Positions 41,519 through 49,842 of a stretch of 63,699 nucleotides of DNA are shown one piece after another. The DNA lies in the NCBI GenBank assembly GCA_944384905.1, contig CALWVE010000023.1, forward strand, positions 1-63,699. The letters run 5' to 3'. Source of the stretch: an uncultured Clostridia bacterium (GTDB taxonomy: Bacteria > Bacillota > Clostridia > Oscillospirales > Acutalibacteraceae). The notes under the pieces were generated by a model. That model was not told the origin of the DNA, did no database searches, and saw only the letters and a list, made by a program, of their open reading frames with translations. Made by a program: the position numbers and the translations under genes. Positions within the stretch are counted from its first letter, which is position 1; each line of letters opens with the position of its first letter.

Positions 41519-42580
41519 TCAGTTGTGGGCATGGCCTGCTTTGGGCGCGGTTTCAACCGTAACCTGTTCATACGGCAGCTTCATGGTAAGCTGACCGGCT
41601 GCATCCAGATTTTGGCTGCCGTCGTCGTGTGCTTTTACAACCACAATCAGCGTGCAGCTTTCGCCAGGAGCCAGAACTTCTTCGGAAAGATCCGGCGTTT
41701 CAATGGCAATCTGCTGCGCATTTTTTTCAGCGTCAAATGTGAATTCGATGTCGGCCAGATAAGCGTCAACCGTTCCGTTGTTGGTAACCGTCAGAGTATA
41801 GGCAGCCCATGCGTCCGGAACAGAGAAAGCCACCGGAGCAAACGTAGCGGTATCCTGCGTATAGGTGACCAGGCTTTCGGTTTTGCCGGGCATAACAGCG
41901 GCAATTTTGCAGGAAGTGGGGGAGTAGCCATGCTTGTCGTCTGTCAGCTTTACAATCATGTAATTCTGATAAGTATCCGGGTGCATTTGTGCAACCAGCT
42001 CTGTGGCGTCTTCTAAGAACAGGTTGGCAATCTGAATATAACCGTCGCGTCCGCTGCCAATCTGGTTGTACAGATACATATTTTCATCCAGATTGATGCT
42101 GGTTTCATCGTATTTGATAGCGTTCAGGGCATCGGGCTTGTTCCAGCAGGCTTCGATATCGTCCCAGGAATAGCGGGTGGTATCGATAGCGAACAGCCAC
42201 GGACGTACACTGCTTGTCCCGCTGATGTTCATACGGTCTTTGATCAGCGTGTCGGTTTTCTCGCCCAGAGCCAGATCAGGGTTGCTTTTCACAGGGGAAA
42301 CGGCGCTCCCCAGATTGTACAGGCTGTAGTCGGTTGTGGGTGTTCCGGGATTGTAAAAAGCGTAACCGTCTTCCGGATCTGTTTCAAACGGTGTTGCCTG
42401 TGCGCCGATCGAACTGATCCGAAGATCTGCACCGGTCAAAGAAACTGCCCAGTTCCCGCTGGCAGAAGCCGTACCGCTGCTGCTTACGGAAGAACCCCAC
42501 AAAGCAAAACCGATACCGGTTAGTACGGTGGCACCGGCCAGAATACCAGCCGCCAGGCTGATCCATATTTTCTTTTTCAT
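41519..42580 (-). CDS. TasA/camelysin-like secreted protein
   Basis: A 353-residue exported protein. The N-terminus is a basic start plus hydrophobic segment (about residues 4-28) ending before the GTASASGNWAVSL stretch, the pattern of SipW-dependent TasA-family proteins. The mature part is beta-rich, with a final domain of about 100 residues resembling an immunoglobulin-like fold (YTLTVTNNGTVDAYLADIEF). TasA relatives form matrix fibres. No SipW-type peptidase gene is adjacent. ATG follows GGAGGCATAAAA. The C-terminus ends in a His-containing tail, GHAHN. Confidence 0.7.
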   Translation of the reverse strand: MKKKIWISLAAGILAGATVLTGIGFALWGSSVSSSGTASASGNWAVSLTGADLRISSIGAQATPFETDPEDGYAFYNPGTPTTDYSLYNLGSAVSPVKSNPDLALGEKTDTLIKDRMNISGTSSVRPWLFAIDTTRYSWDDIEACWNKPDALNAIKYDETSINLDENMYLYNQIGSGRDGYIQIANLFLEDATELVAQMHPDTYQNYMIVKLTDDKHGYSPTSCKIAAVMPGKTESLVTYTQDTATFAPVAFSVPDAWAAYTLTVTNNGTVDAYLADIEFTFDAEKNAQQIAIETPDLSEEVLAPGESCTLIVVVKAHDDGSQNLDAAGQLTMKLPYEQVTVETAPKAGHAHN

Positions 42581-42771
42581 TTTTATGCCTCCATCAATTT
42601 AGTACAGAACTTATTATCATAGAAAAATGTTAAACAGGAAATCTTTGCCGTGTTAATAATAGGTTAAACGGCCGGTTTGTTTGCCGGATGGAGAAACCTC
42701 TAAAAACGGCAGACAAACCGGATTGTTTGTGGTATACTGAAGAAAAGTTCTGTAAAATTGAGGGGAGATTT

Positions 42772-45081
42772 ATGTCGGATAAACTGAAAACAATGAGCCG
42801 AAAAGAAAAGATCGGCTTGTGCACCGGCGCGGATCTGTGGCATTCCCGCGCTTACCCCAAACGGGGTATCCGGCGTTTGACGGTTTCGGATGGCCCGCAT
42901 GGCGTCCGTTTTCAGCCTTCGGGCGAAAGTATGGCCGGGGTGCATCAGGCGGAGCCAGCCACTTGTTTTCCAACGGCGACTACGCTCGGATGCAGCTGGA
43001 ATCCCGAACTGGTTCGGCAGGTAGGAAACGCCATCGGGGAAGAAGCGCGCTATTTTGGCGTGGACGTTGTGTTGGCGCCGGGTGTCAATATCCAGCGTTC
43101 TCCGCTTTGCGGACGGCATTTTGAGTATTTTTCGGAAGATCCGCTGCTTTCGGGTAAAATGGGCGCCGCGGGTGTACGGGGAATTCAAGAAGCCGGAGCG
43201 GGCGCATGTGTGAAACATTTTGCCTGCAACAGCCAGGAGTATAAACGTTTTTCCAGCGATAGCCGCGTGGATGAGCGTACCCTGCGGGAAATTTATCTGC
43301 CCGCTTTTGAAACGGTCGTCAAAGAAGCACAGCCTGCCATGCTGATGTGCGCGTATAATCAGATCAATGGTGTGTATTGCAGTAGTAACCGCTGGCTGCT
43401 TACCGATGTTTTGCGGCGTGAGTGGGGCTTTTCCGGCGTGGTTGTCACCGACTGGGGCGCTATGCGCGACCAGCGCGACGGATTTGCCGCCGGGTGTGAT
43501 TGGAGTATGCCCGGCGCGGCACGACAGAAAAAACGCGCTTGGGATGACGCGATCGCCTCGGGGCGGGTAACGGATGCCGATATCGATGCCAGTACGTCCC
43601 GAATGCTGGCGCTCATTGAGCGGCCGCAGGCTCCGGCCGGTGTGGAATTTGATGAAGACGCTCACCACGCGCTGGCTCGCCGTGCCGCGGCGGAAAGCGC
43701 GGTCTTGCTGAAAAACGAAGGAGGCTTGCTTCCCTTTACACCGAAAACCCGTCTGGCTTTGATTGGACATATGGCCCGCGCCATGCGTGCGCAGGGGGGA
43801 GGCAGCAGCCATGTAACCCCGCTGCGTGAAACGGCACTGGTCGAGATGTTTCCCGATGCAACTTACGCCGAAGGGTGTAATGCCGCCGGCCATGTTTCGG
43901 AAAAACGGCTTCAGGAAGCCGTTCAGGCTGCGGCCTCGGCCGAAGTGGCGGTTGTGGTTGTGGGGCTGACGAATCTGGTTGAATCGGAAGGCTTTGACCG
44001 CGATAATTTGGCTTTGCCCGGCGGACAGGATCGGCTTGTCGAAGCGGTAGCCGAAGCCAACCCTCATACGGTGGTTTTGCTGGTGGGGGGCGCGCCCATG
44101 GCGATGCCGTGGCTTTCGCGTGTGGAGGCCGTGTTGTATCTGGGCTTGCCGGGACAATCCGGGGCGGAAGCCGCTGCCGATTTGCTTTTGGGACGCGTTT
44201 CGCCCAGCGGAAGATTGGCGGCCACCTGGCCGCTTCGCGTAGAGGATCGCCCCGGCTATGAAGCGCCGCATCGCGACGTAATCTATCGGGAAGGCGTACT
44301 GGTCGGGTATCGCGGTTATGAAGCGCAAAATACGCCGGTCGCGTTTCCTTTCGGATACGGCCTGACGTACACGGATTTTTCGTATGAAGATTTGAAAATC
44401 GATGGACACATGGTTTCTTTTACACTTCGAAACACAGGTTCTGCCGCAGGAGAAGAAACGGTGCAACTGTATATCGAGCCGCCTGCCACAGGACAGGTTC
44501 GCCCGCCGAAAGAACTGCGTGCGTTCCGAAAAGTGAAGCTGAATCCCGGCGAAAGCCGGCGGATACAAATCGATCTGCAAGATCGTGATTTCGCCATGTG
44601 GCAGGACGGCTGGTTTGTGCCAGGCGGCGTTTATACGGTGGCTGTGGGCGCTTCCGTTCGGGATATTCGATGCCGTGGAACGATTGAAGTGCGTGAAAAG
44701 CGGCTGCCGGGCGATCATTTCCCGATGCCAGAGCCGTTGCCGGCCAAACCCGAAAGTACGCCCAAAGGCAGTTATACGCTTGAAAATTCCTTGCTGGAAA
44801 TGTCGGAAGGAAGCTCGTTCATTCGCCTGATCTGCCGCGTGATGACGTGGGGGATCAAACTGCTCAATAAAAGCGAGGATGAGCACGATCCGGCCAGCCG
44901 GATGGTTTATGCATCTACGGTTGACAGCGCGTTGTTTGCGTTGGCGAATGCATCCTGCGGTCGTGTGACGCTGCGCATGGTGGAAAGCCTGCTGCTGTTT
45001 GCAAACGGCAAACGCCTGCGCGCATTGGGGTGTTTGTGTTTTGGAGTAAGAAAAAACAGAAAGGATGGTTCCGATGTCTGA
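42772..45081 (+). CDS. Glycoside hydrolase family 3 (beta-glycosidase)
   Basis: A 769-residue cytoplasmic beta-glycosidase. The TIM-barrel domain has VKHFACNSQE and the nucleophile Asp in VVVTDWGAM; the sandwich domain follows at about residues 300-510, and an FnIII-like domain (TGSAAGEETVQLYIEP, PKELRAFRKVKL) at about 545-640. About 120 further residues at the C-terminus have no family I recognise but are seen in other Firmicutes GH3 proteins. Start at 42772 has GAGGGGAG upstream; an upstream in-frame ATG lacks one. Next gene overlaps its end. Confidence 0.92.
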   Translation: MSDKLKTMSRKEKIGLCTGADLWHSRAYPKRGIRRLTVSDGPHGVRFQPSGESMAGVHQAEPATCFPTATTLGCSWNPELVRQVGNAIGEEARYFGVDVVLAPGVNIQRSPLCGRHFEYFSEDPLLSGKMGAAGVRGIQEAGAGACVKHFACNSQEYKRFSSDSRVDERTLREIYLPAFETVVKEAQPAMLMCAYNQINGVYCSSNRWLLTDVLRREWGFSGVVVTDWGAMRDQRDGFAAGCDWSMPGAARQKKRAWDDAIASGRVTDADIDASTSRMLALIERPQAPAGVEFDEDAHHALARRAAAESAVLLKNEGGLLPFTPKTRLALIGHMARAMRAQGGGSSHVTPLRETALVEMFPDATYAEGCNAAGHVSEKRLQEAVQAAASAEVAVVVVGLTNLVESEGFDRDNLALPGGQDRLVEAVAEANPHTVVLLVGGAPMAMPWLSRVEAVLYLGLPGQSGAEAAADLLLGRVSPSGRLAATWPLRVEDRPGYEAPHRDVIYREGVLVGYRGYEAQNTPVAFPFGYGLTYTDFSYEDLKIDGHMVSFTLRNTGSAAGEETVQLYIEPPATGQVRPPKELRAFRKVKLNPGESRRIQIDLQDRDFAMWQDGWFVPGGVYTVAVGASVRDIRCRGTIEVREKRLPGDHFPMPEPLPAKPESTPKGSYTLENSLLEMSEGSSFIRLICRVMTWGIKLLNKSEDEHDPASRMVYASTVDSALFALANASCGRVTLRMVESLLLFANGKRLRALGCLCFGVRKNRKDGSDV

Positions 45082-45850
45082 AAAAAGAATCGCCGTGATT
45101 ACGGGTGCCAGCAGCGGGATTGGGCTGGAGTTTCTTCGGCTGATGCTTCAGCGCCCCGAAGTAGAGGAAGTGTGGGCCATCGCCCGCAACGCCCAAAAGC
45201 TGGAAGCCTTGGTGCGCACGTTTGGTTCCCGGGTTCGAACCTTTTCGCTCGATCTTTCCGACCGTACTTCTTGGACGAAGTGGGAAGCCGTGCTGAAAAC
45301 AGAGCAGCCGCGTATTACCTGGCTTGTGAACAGCGCCGGATTTGGCAAATTCGGCGATTACACGGCGGTTGATCTGTCTACGAGCGTCAATATGATTGAT
45401 TTGAATTGTTCGGCCGTTGTGGCTATGGGCATGATCTGCCTGCCGTATATGCCTTCGGGCGCGCATATTGTCAACCTGGCTTCGCAGGCTTCTTTCCAGC
45501 CGCTGCCGTATCTGAATGTCTACGCAGCCGGCAAGGCGTTTGTGCGCCATTATTCCCGGGCACTCAACAGAGAGTTAAAAGGGAAGAAGATCACGGTAAC
45601 GGCCGTTTGCCCCGGCTGGATGGATACGCCGTTCTTCGATCGCGCCCGTACAGACGCAAAACAGACCGTCCGGGTGTTTTGGGGCATGACCACGCCGAAA
45701 AAGGTGGCGCAAAAGGCCGTTCGCGATGCCGCGGCGGGGAAAGACATGTCCGTTTGCAGCGCGTATGTGAAGTTCTGCCATACCGCCGCCAAGCTGCTTC
45801 CGCAGCGCGCCATGATGAAAATCTGGCTGATGCAGCAGAAGATTAAATAA
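45074..45850 (+). CDS. Short-chain dehydrogenase/reductase
   Basis: A 258-residue NAD(P)-dependent oxidoreductase with TGASSGIG near residue 10, NSAG near 80 and the YAAGK catalytic Tyr-Lys pair near 155. The start, 6 nt after AAAGGATG, lies within the last codons of the GH3 gene, so the two are co-translated. The C-terminus is basic with a hydrophobic stretch, as in SDRs acting on lipids or polyketide-like substrates, but the substrate is not evident. Confidence 0.85.
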   Translation: MSEKRIAVITGASSGIGLEFLRLMLQRPEVEEVWAIARNAQKLEALVRTFGSRVRTFSLDLSDRTSWTKWEAVLKTEQPRITWLVNSAGFGKFGDYTAVDLSTSVNMIDLNCSAVVAMGMICLPYMPSGAHIVNLASQASFQPLPYLNVYAAGKAFVRHYSRALNRELKGKKITVTAVCPGWMDTPFFDRARTDAKQTVRVFWGMTTPKKVAQKAVRDAAAGKDMSVCSAYVKFCHTAAKLLPQRAMMKIWLMQQKIK

Positions 45851-45856
45851 TAAAAG

Positions 45857-45888
45857 AAGCCGTCCGGTGTTTCCGGGCGGCTTTGTTT
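45857..45888. terminator. Terminator between the SDR and GNAT genes
   Basis: AAGCCGTCCGG/CCGGGCGGCTT hairpin (one G-T pair) with T-rich tail. Confidence 0.75.
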
Positions 45889-45916
45889 GTTGCAGACTCA
45901 AAAAGGTTGCTGTGAT

Positions 45917-46375
45917 TTATTTTTTGTGTCGATACATGCGGCTTTTTTGCGCTTCTCCATCACACTGCACCATGCAGAAGAATTCCCATCCGTATCGTTC
46001 GTAAAAAGAGGTATGTTTTGTTACCAGATAAACCGTATCGACGCCTTGTTCGGCGAGATCATCGCATGCCGTTTGAAGCAGCCTGCCTGCAATTCCCCGG
46101 CAGCGATACGGCTCTTCCACATAAACGGCGCAGATGTTGGGAGCCAGATCCTTTCGGTCGTGAAAATCATTTTCAATCACACCCAGGCCGCCCGCAATTT
46201 CGTCTCCGTCTACAGCCAAATACCATTCGGGCACGGGTGTCGGGTTTGAAATCGCTTCATCCATGCTTTCTTCATAGGCCGCGGCGGGGATGCGCCATTT
46301 TTCATGGAACCACTGTGCGGCCTGCTTTTTCCATTCCGGATTTTTTGAAATCCGGATAAACCGAATTTTTTCCAT
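45917..46375 (-). CDS. GNAT family N-acetyltransferase
   Basis: A 152-residue acetyl-CoA-dependent acyltransferase. The core acetyl-CoA loop is in YRCRGIAGRLLQTAC (the R/QxxGxG/A motif), preceded by the GGLGVIEND strand and followed by VYLVTKHTSFYERYGWEF. I start it at MEKIRF, 7 nt after GAAAGGA, 11 bp after the NUDIX stop. The pair GNAT-NUDIX shares one transcript. Acceptor unknown. Confidence 0.85.
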   Translation of the reverse strand: MEKIRFIRISKNPEWKKQAAQWFHEKWRIPAAAYEESMDEAISNPTPVPEWYLAVDGDEIAGGLGVIENDFHDRKDLAPNICAVYVEEPYRCRGIAGRLLQTACDDLAEQGVDTVYLVTKHTSFYERYGWEFFCMVQCDGEAQKSRMYRHKK

Positions 46376-46386
46376 CTTATATCCTT

Positions 46387-46863
46387 TCATTCGTATTCTG
46401 TTCGAAGTGTAAAAGTTTGGGGGAGATCAAAAATTTCCTTTTTTAGAAAAAGGGGATAGAAGTACTCGTGCTGCAATTGTTCGTATTTCAGCCATTCAAA
46501 TGTGTGCTGATGCTGCCCTTCCTGTAGAACAAATCGGCCGCCCTTAGCAAGCAGATCGGTCTGTGAAATATCGATCAGAAAATAGACACAGATTTCATGA
46601 TAATCCAGACCGTCAACATCTTCCTGAAAAAATGCCTGATTTAACCAGAGCGTGCGAATGATTTTGGCTGTCACATTCAGCTCTTCCTGTATTTCTCGGA
46701 TCACGGCCTGTTCCGCCGTTTCGCCCAGCTGAACGCGGCCGCCGGGCAGATAGTAAAAGGGGGAACGCTCATCGTGCATGGCCAGAATTTTTCCTTCATA
46801 CACGATGATGGCGCACGCTCTGTAATTAAATTTTTCGTTTCCGGATTTAAATGAAATATCCAT
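46387..46863 (-). CDS. NUDIX hydrolase
   Basis: A 158-residue hydrolase of nucleoside diphosphate derivatives. The Nudix box is GGRVQLGETAEQAVIREIQ followed by EELNV, with the metal-binding REIQEE. I place the start at MDISFKS, preceded by AGAGGTAAAAAG; a longer frame runs into the tRNA gene upstream and is false. Substrate not predictable. Confidence 0.87.
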   Translation of the reverse strand: MDISFKSGNEKFNYRACAIIVYEGKILAMHDERSPFYYLPGGRVQLGETAEQAVIREIQEELNVTAKIIRTLWLNQAFFQEDVDGLDYHEICVYFLIDISQTDLLAKGGRFVLQEGQHQHTFEWLKYEQLQHEYFYPLFLKKEIFDLPQTFTLRTEYE

Positions 46864-46883
46864 CTTTTTACCTCTTGAATAAT

Positions 46884-46929
46884 AAAAAAACCGCAATCCA
46901 GATACTTGCGGCATCAAAATTGCGGTTTT
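46884..46929 (-). terminator. Terminator of the tRNA-Ala gene
   Basis: AAACCGCAAT/ATTGCGGTTT stem directly after the encoded CCA, followed on the minus strand by T7. Confidence 0.75.
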
Positions 46930-47005
46930 TGGTGGACCTGGAGGGATTCGAACCCTTGACCTCCGCAATGCGAACGCGGCACTCTCCCAACTGAGCTACA
47001 GGCCC
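46930..47005 (-). tRNA. tRNA-Ala, anticodon CGC
   Basis: A full cloverleaf of 76 nt: acceptor GGGCCTG/CAGGTCC with the G3-U70 pair that marks alanine tRNAs, D stem GCTC/GAGT, anticodon stem CCGCG/TGCGG around TTCGCAT (anticodon CGC, reads GCG), T arm GGGTTCGAATCCC and an encoded CCA. Confidence 0.95.
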
Positions 47006-47015
47006 ATATTCGGTT

Positions 47016-47645
47016 TTACTTTCCGGCGGTGGGGCAGAAGTCTTTCATGCAGCATTCTTCACACCGATACCCGCGCGCCATGCACACGGCACGACCGTGC
47101 AAAACCAGACGATGACAATAATCGCTGGATTCTTCGGGAGGAAGAACTTCTCGCAATTGCCGTTCCACTTTGAGCGGATCTTTGGAATCCGTAAGGCCAA
47201 GCCGGTTTGAAATGCGGATACAATGCGTATCGGCAACCACAGCCGGTTTCCCGTAAATATCGCCTACAACCAGATTGGCTGTTTTGCGGCCGACACCGGG
47301 GAGCTTGACCAGCTCTTCGATGGAATCGGGGACAATACCGTCGAAATCGTTTTTGAGCTTCAGACACATCGCATGAATATCACGCGCTTTTGTCTTATAC
47401 AGCCCACAGGAATGAATCAGTGTTTCAATTTCTTCCACAGTGCCTTCGCAAAAAGCATCCAGTGTGGGGAAGCGCTCAAACAGAGCCGGGGTCACCAGAT
47501 TGACACGAGCGTCGGTGCATTGAGCCGAAAGCCGTGTGGCAATCAAAAGCTGAAGCGGATCGCGATAGATGAGCGAACAGACCGCACCGGGATAAGCCTT
47601 CTTCAAGGCCTCCACACTTAAAAGAGCACGTTCCTGTCTTGTCAT
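47016..47645 (-). CDS. nth: Endonuclease III
   Basis: Bifunctional DNA glycosylase/AP lyase for oxidised pyrimidines. The 209-residue protein has the helix-hairpin-helix LPGVGRKTANLV with the catalytic Lys, the catalytic Asp in VVADTHCIRISNRLG and the C-terminal [4Fe-4S] signature Cys-x6-Cys-x2-Cys-x5-Cys (CMARGYRCEECCMKDFC). Start at MTRQERALL, after AGGAGTGAAGAAG. It lies 10 bp in front of the tRNA gene. Confidence 0.95.
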   Translation of the reverse strand: MTRQERALLSVEALKKAYPGAVCSLIYRDPLQLLIATRLSAQCTDARVNLVTPALFERFPTLDAFCEGTVEEIETLIHSCGLYKTKARDIHAMCLKLKNDFDGIVPDSIEELVKLPGVGRKTANLVVGDIYGKPAVVADTHCIRISNRLGLTDSKDPLKVERQLREVLPPEESSDYCHRLVLHGRAVCMARGYRCEECCMKDFCPTAGK

Positions 47646-47871
47646 CTTCTTCACTCCTGAGATGTTATTATACACGCCTTGAAACAAAAATGCAAGCCTT
47701 TTTTCTTGAGGGCGGTATTTTTTTATTTTTCTCGTTTGCCCAATACTTTTATACCGGATATTTTTAAGATTTTAAATCTGTGTTTATACTGAATTTTAAA
47801 TTTTGACGCATGTGGATTTAACGTTTGGCGGCTACAATAAGCTTGTCTTAAACGGAGAAAGGGGAATGACG

Positions 47872-48345
47872 ATGAAAAAACATATCCTGATCTGCGTCGG
47901 TATTGTTATGGTATTACTGGTTGGAGCGACCGGCGTGTTGTGGGGAATGTCACATCCCATGCAAAATACAGCCTATGCGGCGGACCCAAATGCACAAGCC
48001 TGGAGCCCGTCGGCCGAATTGGCAACTCAGGAAAGCACAGGAATCCATATCCCGGGTTATGGTGAGATCTTTTTCCCGGAAGGGGAACAGGATGTTTCCA
48101 TTACCTTATATAATCCCCAAAAAAACGACTGCATTCTGGTTTATTCGCTTTATTTAAACGATGAAACAGAGCCGATTTATACTTCCGGCGGAATTGAACC
48201 GGGAAAAGCTGTTCAGCAGATTTCGCTTTCCCACGCGCTTGAAGCCGGGGAATATACGCTTAAGCTGCATATCACGCCGTACGATCCGCAAACCGGGTCT
48301 ATGCTGAATCAGGCCGATGTTTCGGCACCTTTGCTGGTAGGGTAA
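47872..48345 (+). CDS. Small secreted or membrane-anchored protein
   Basis: A 157-residue protein with a strong N-terminal hydrophobic segment (residues about 4-28, ILICVGIVMVLLVGATGVLW) after a short basic start, probably a signal anchor; a signal peptidase site at YAA-D is possible near residue 37. The rest is a beta-rich domain (GIHIPGYGEIFFPEGEQDVSITLYNP), like small Ig-like surface modules. No lipobox Cys. It is 66 bp ahead of another secreted protein gene and likely co-expressed. I do not recognise the family. Confidence 0.6.
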   Translation: MKKHILICVGIVMVLLVGATGVLWGMSHPMQNTAYAADPNAQAWSPSAELATQESTGIHIPGYGEIFFPEGEQDVSITLYNPQKNDCILVYSLYLNDETEPIYTSGGIEPGKAVQQISLSHALEAGEYTLKLHITPYDPQTGSMLNQADVSAPLLVG

Positions 48346-48411
48346 ACAGCCGTCCGCAGGCCGGTTGTACATATACAAACGATCCAACAGTTTATTCAGG
48401 AGGAACATACC

Positions 48412-48939
48412 ATGAAAAAAACAATTGCTTCTCTGCTTGCCGCTTCGCTTTGCCTTACTCTGCTGGCAGCTCCTGTTTCCGCTGCAACCTACGATCAGGA
48501 CAGCACCGAAACGCCCAGCACCGCGATCACCTTTGATTACAAAAACGATCCTACTTATACCGTAACGATTCCGGATGCTGTAACGCTGGAAAAAGACGGC
48601 GCCGAAATGCAGATCGAAGCTTCCGATGTTGCGAATCTCGATGGTAAAAAGATTTCGGTTACAATTGCCGGTACCCAGTATTTCCGCAACCAGCTGGTAC
48701 TTGAAGGCAAAACCGAAGAAGGCCGCAATGCCACGATGCGTTATCAGGTTGTGAAAGGAGACGGCACCGTCATTGAGACCACCGGCCAGGACACCGCTAC
48801 CGGTACCGAATTGGCTTCCTTTACCGATAACGGCACCGCTACGCTGGAAGTTCGCCCTGTGCTTGCCTTCAACGTACCGTCCGGCGTTGTTTACACGGGC
48901 AGCATGACCTATGGTATCTCTCTGGTCGATGCTCAGTAA
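48412..48939 (+). CDS. Secreted adhesin-domain-like protein
   Basis: A 175-residue exported protein with a classic signal peptide (MKKTIASLLAASLCLTLL, cleavage likely after PVSA-A at residue 24). The mature part starts with an acidic Thr-rich stretch, then TYTVTIPDAVTLEKDG and ends with GVVYTGSMTYGISL, a pattern shared with small surface adhesin/WxL-like domains of Firmicutes. No anchor motif, so it is secreted or held by a partner, perhaps the preceding gene product. ATG follows AGGAGGAACATACC. Confidence 0.65.
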   Translation: MKKTIASLLAASLCLTLLAAPVSAATYDQDSTETPSTAITFDYKNDPTYTVTIPDAVTLEKDGAEMQIEASDVANLDGKKISVTIAGTQYFRNQLVLEGKTEEGRNATMRYQVVKGDGTVIETTGQDTATGTELASFTDNGTATLEVRPVLAFNVPSGVVYTGSMTYGISLVDAQ

Positions 48940-48969
48940 TCATCAAAATTTTTCTTGCCTGCGAAACAG

Positions 48970-49012
48970 AAAGCACGGGTTTTCCAAGACGGAACCCGTG
49001 CTTTTGTTTTTC
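48970..49012. terminator. Terminator between the secreted-protein operon and the GDSL gene
   Basis: Perfect 12-bp stem AAAGCACGGGTT/AACCCGTGCTTT with T-rich tail. Confidence 0.8.
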
Positions 49013-49014
49013 TA

Positions 49015-49650
49015 TTAGTAAGTTTGCAGGAAATGCAGCAACCTGTCGGCAATGCGGCGGTTTCCGGCATCGTTGGGATGCAGGCCGTCGGGGCAGAAGC
49101 GTTCGCGGTTGACCGGCAGTTTGGGCTGGATCAGCGCGCCGGCGTAGAGATCCAAAACCGGAATGCTGTAGCTTTCGGCTGTTTCGCGGATGGTGTTGAT
49201 ATAGGCCGAAAGCGGCAGGCCGTTGCCCATGCTGGGTTCGTCTTCGGTCATGCGGTGAATCGGCGTCATCACCACGATCACCGCATCCGGATATTTTTCA
49301 AGCAGCCCGGCAAACAGGGTGTGACAAGCGCCTGTAAACGTATCGGGCGTGCGGTCTTCCGGCGTGCCGAACGGCGCATCGCCGTGGCCGTAATCGTTGG
49401 TGCCGCCGAAAACCACCACCACATCGGCGTCGTCTTCCATATCACAGAAGCGATCGGCCATACAGCCGCCGATGTCTTCGCCGTCGCTCTGGCGGGCAAT
49501 CCGGTTGCCGCTGATGCCGTGATTATACACAGCTGCCGCGCCGGTTTCTTTGCCTACCAGATTGGGAAACATCGCTTCGCTGCACGAAGTGCCTACGCCA
49601 AAGGTGATGCTGTCACCCAAAAAGCAGAACTTTTTGTTTTTTAAATCCAT
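49015..49650 (-). CDS. SGNH/GDSL-family esterase
   Basis: A 211-residue hydrolase with the blocks of the SGNH family: FLGDSITFGVG (nucleophile Ser), the Gly in NHGISGNRI, VVFGGTNDYG (Asn) and CPDGLHPND (Asp-His). No signal peptide, so a cytoplasmic esterase, for example a carbohydrate deacetylase. Start at MDLKNKK after GGGAGGAAAAACAA. Divergent from the flavoenzyme operon at 49.84 kb. Confidence 0.88.
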   Translation of the reverse strand: MDLKNKKFCFLGDSITFGVGTSCSEAMFPNLVGKETGAAAVYNHGISGNRIARQSDGEDIGGCMADRFCDMEDDADVVVVFGGTNDYGHGDAPFGTPEDRTPDTFTGACHTLFAGLLEKYPDAVIVVMTPIHRMTEDEPSMGNGLPLSAYINTIRETAESYSIPVLDLYAGALIQPKLPVNRERFCPDGLHPNDAGNRRIADRLLHFLQTY

Positions 49651-49842
49651 TTGTTTTTCCTCCCACGCTACCCTTGTAATTTCATTTATCATAGCAAATC
49701 AAAAGCGAATTTGCAAGGGCGTGCCAAAGGAAACAGAAAATCGCGGTTTTTGTATCTGTTTTGGTTGAATTCCTGGGGGCTATCTGCTAGAATGACTTTT
49801 AGAACGGAACTGATGTGTTCCTATTTTACGGGAGGAAGAAAA

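Noticed and set aside
46864..46968. Longer N-terminus of the NUDIX protein
   Set aside because: The extra codons would be translated from the tRNA-Ala gene and its terminator; a good ribosome site supports the start at 46863.
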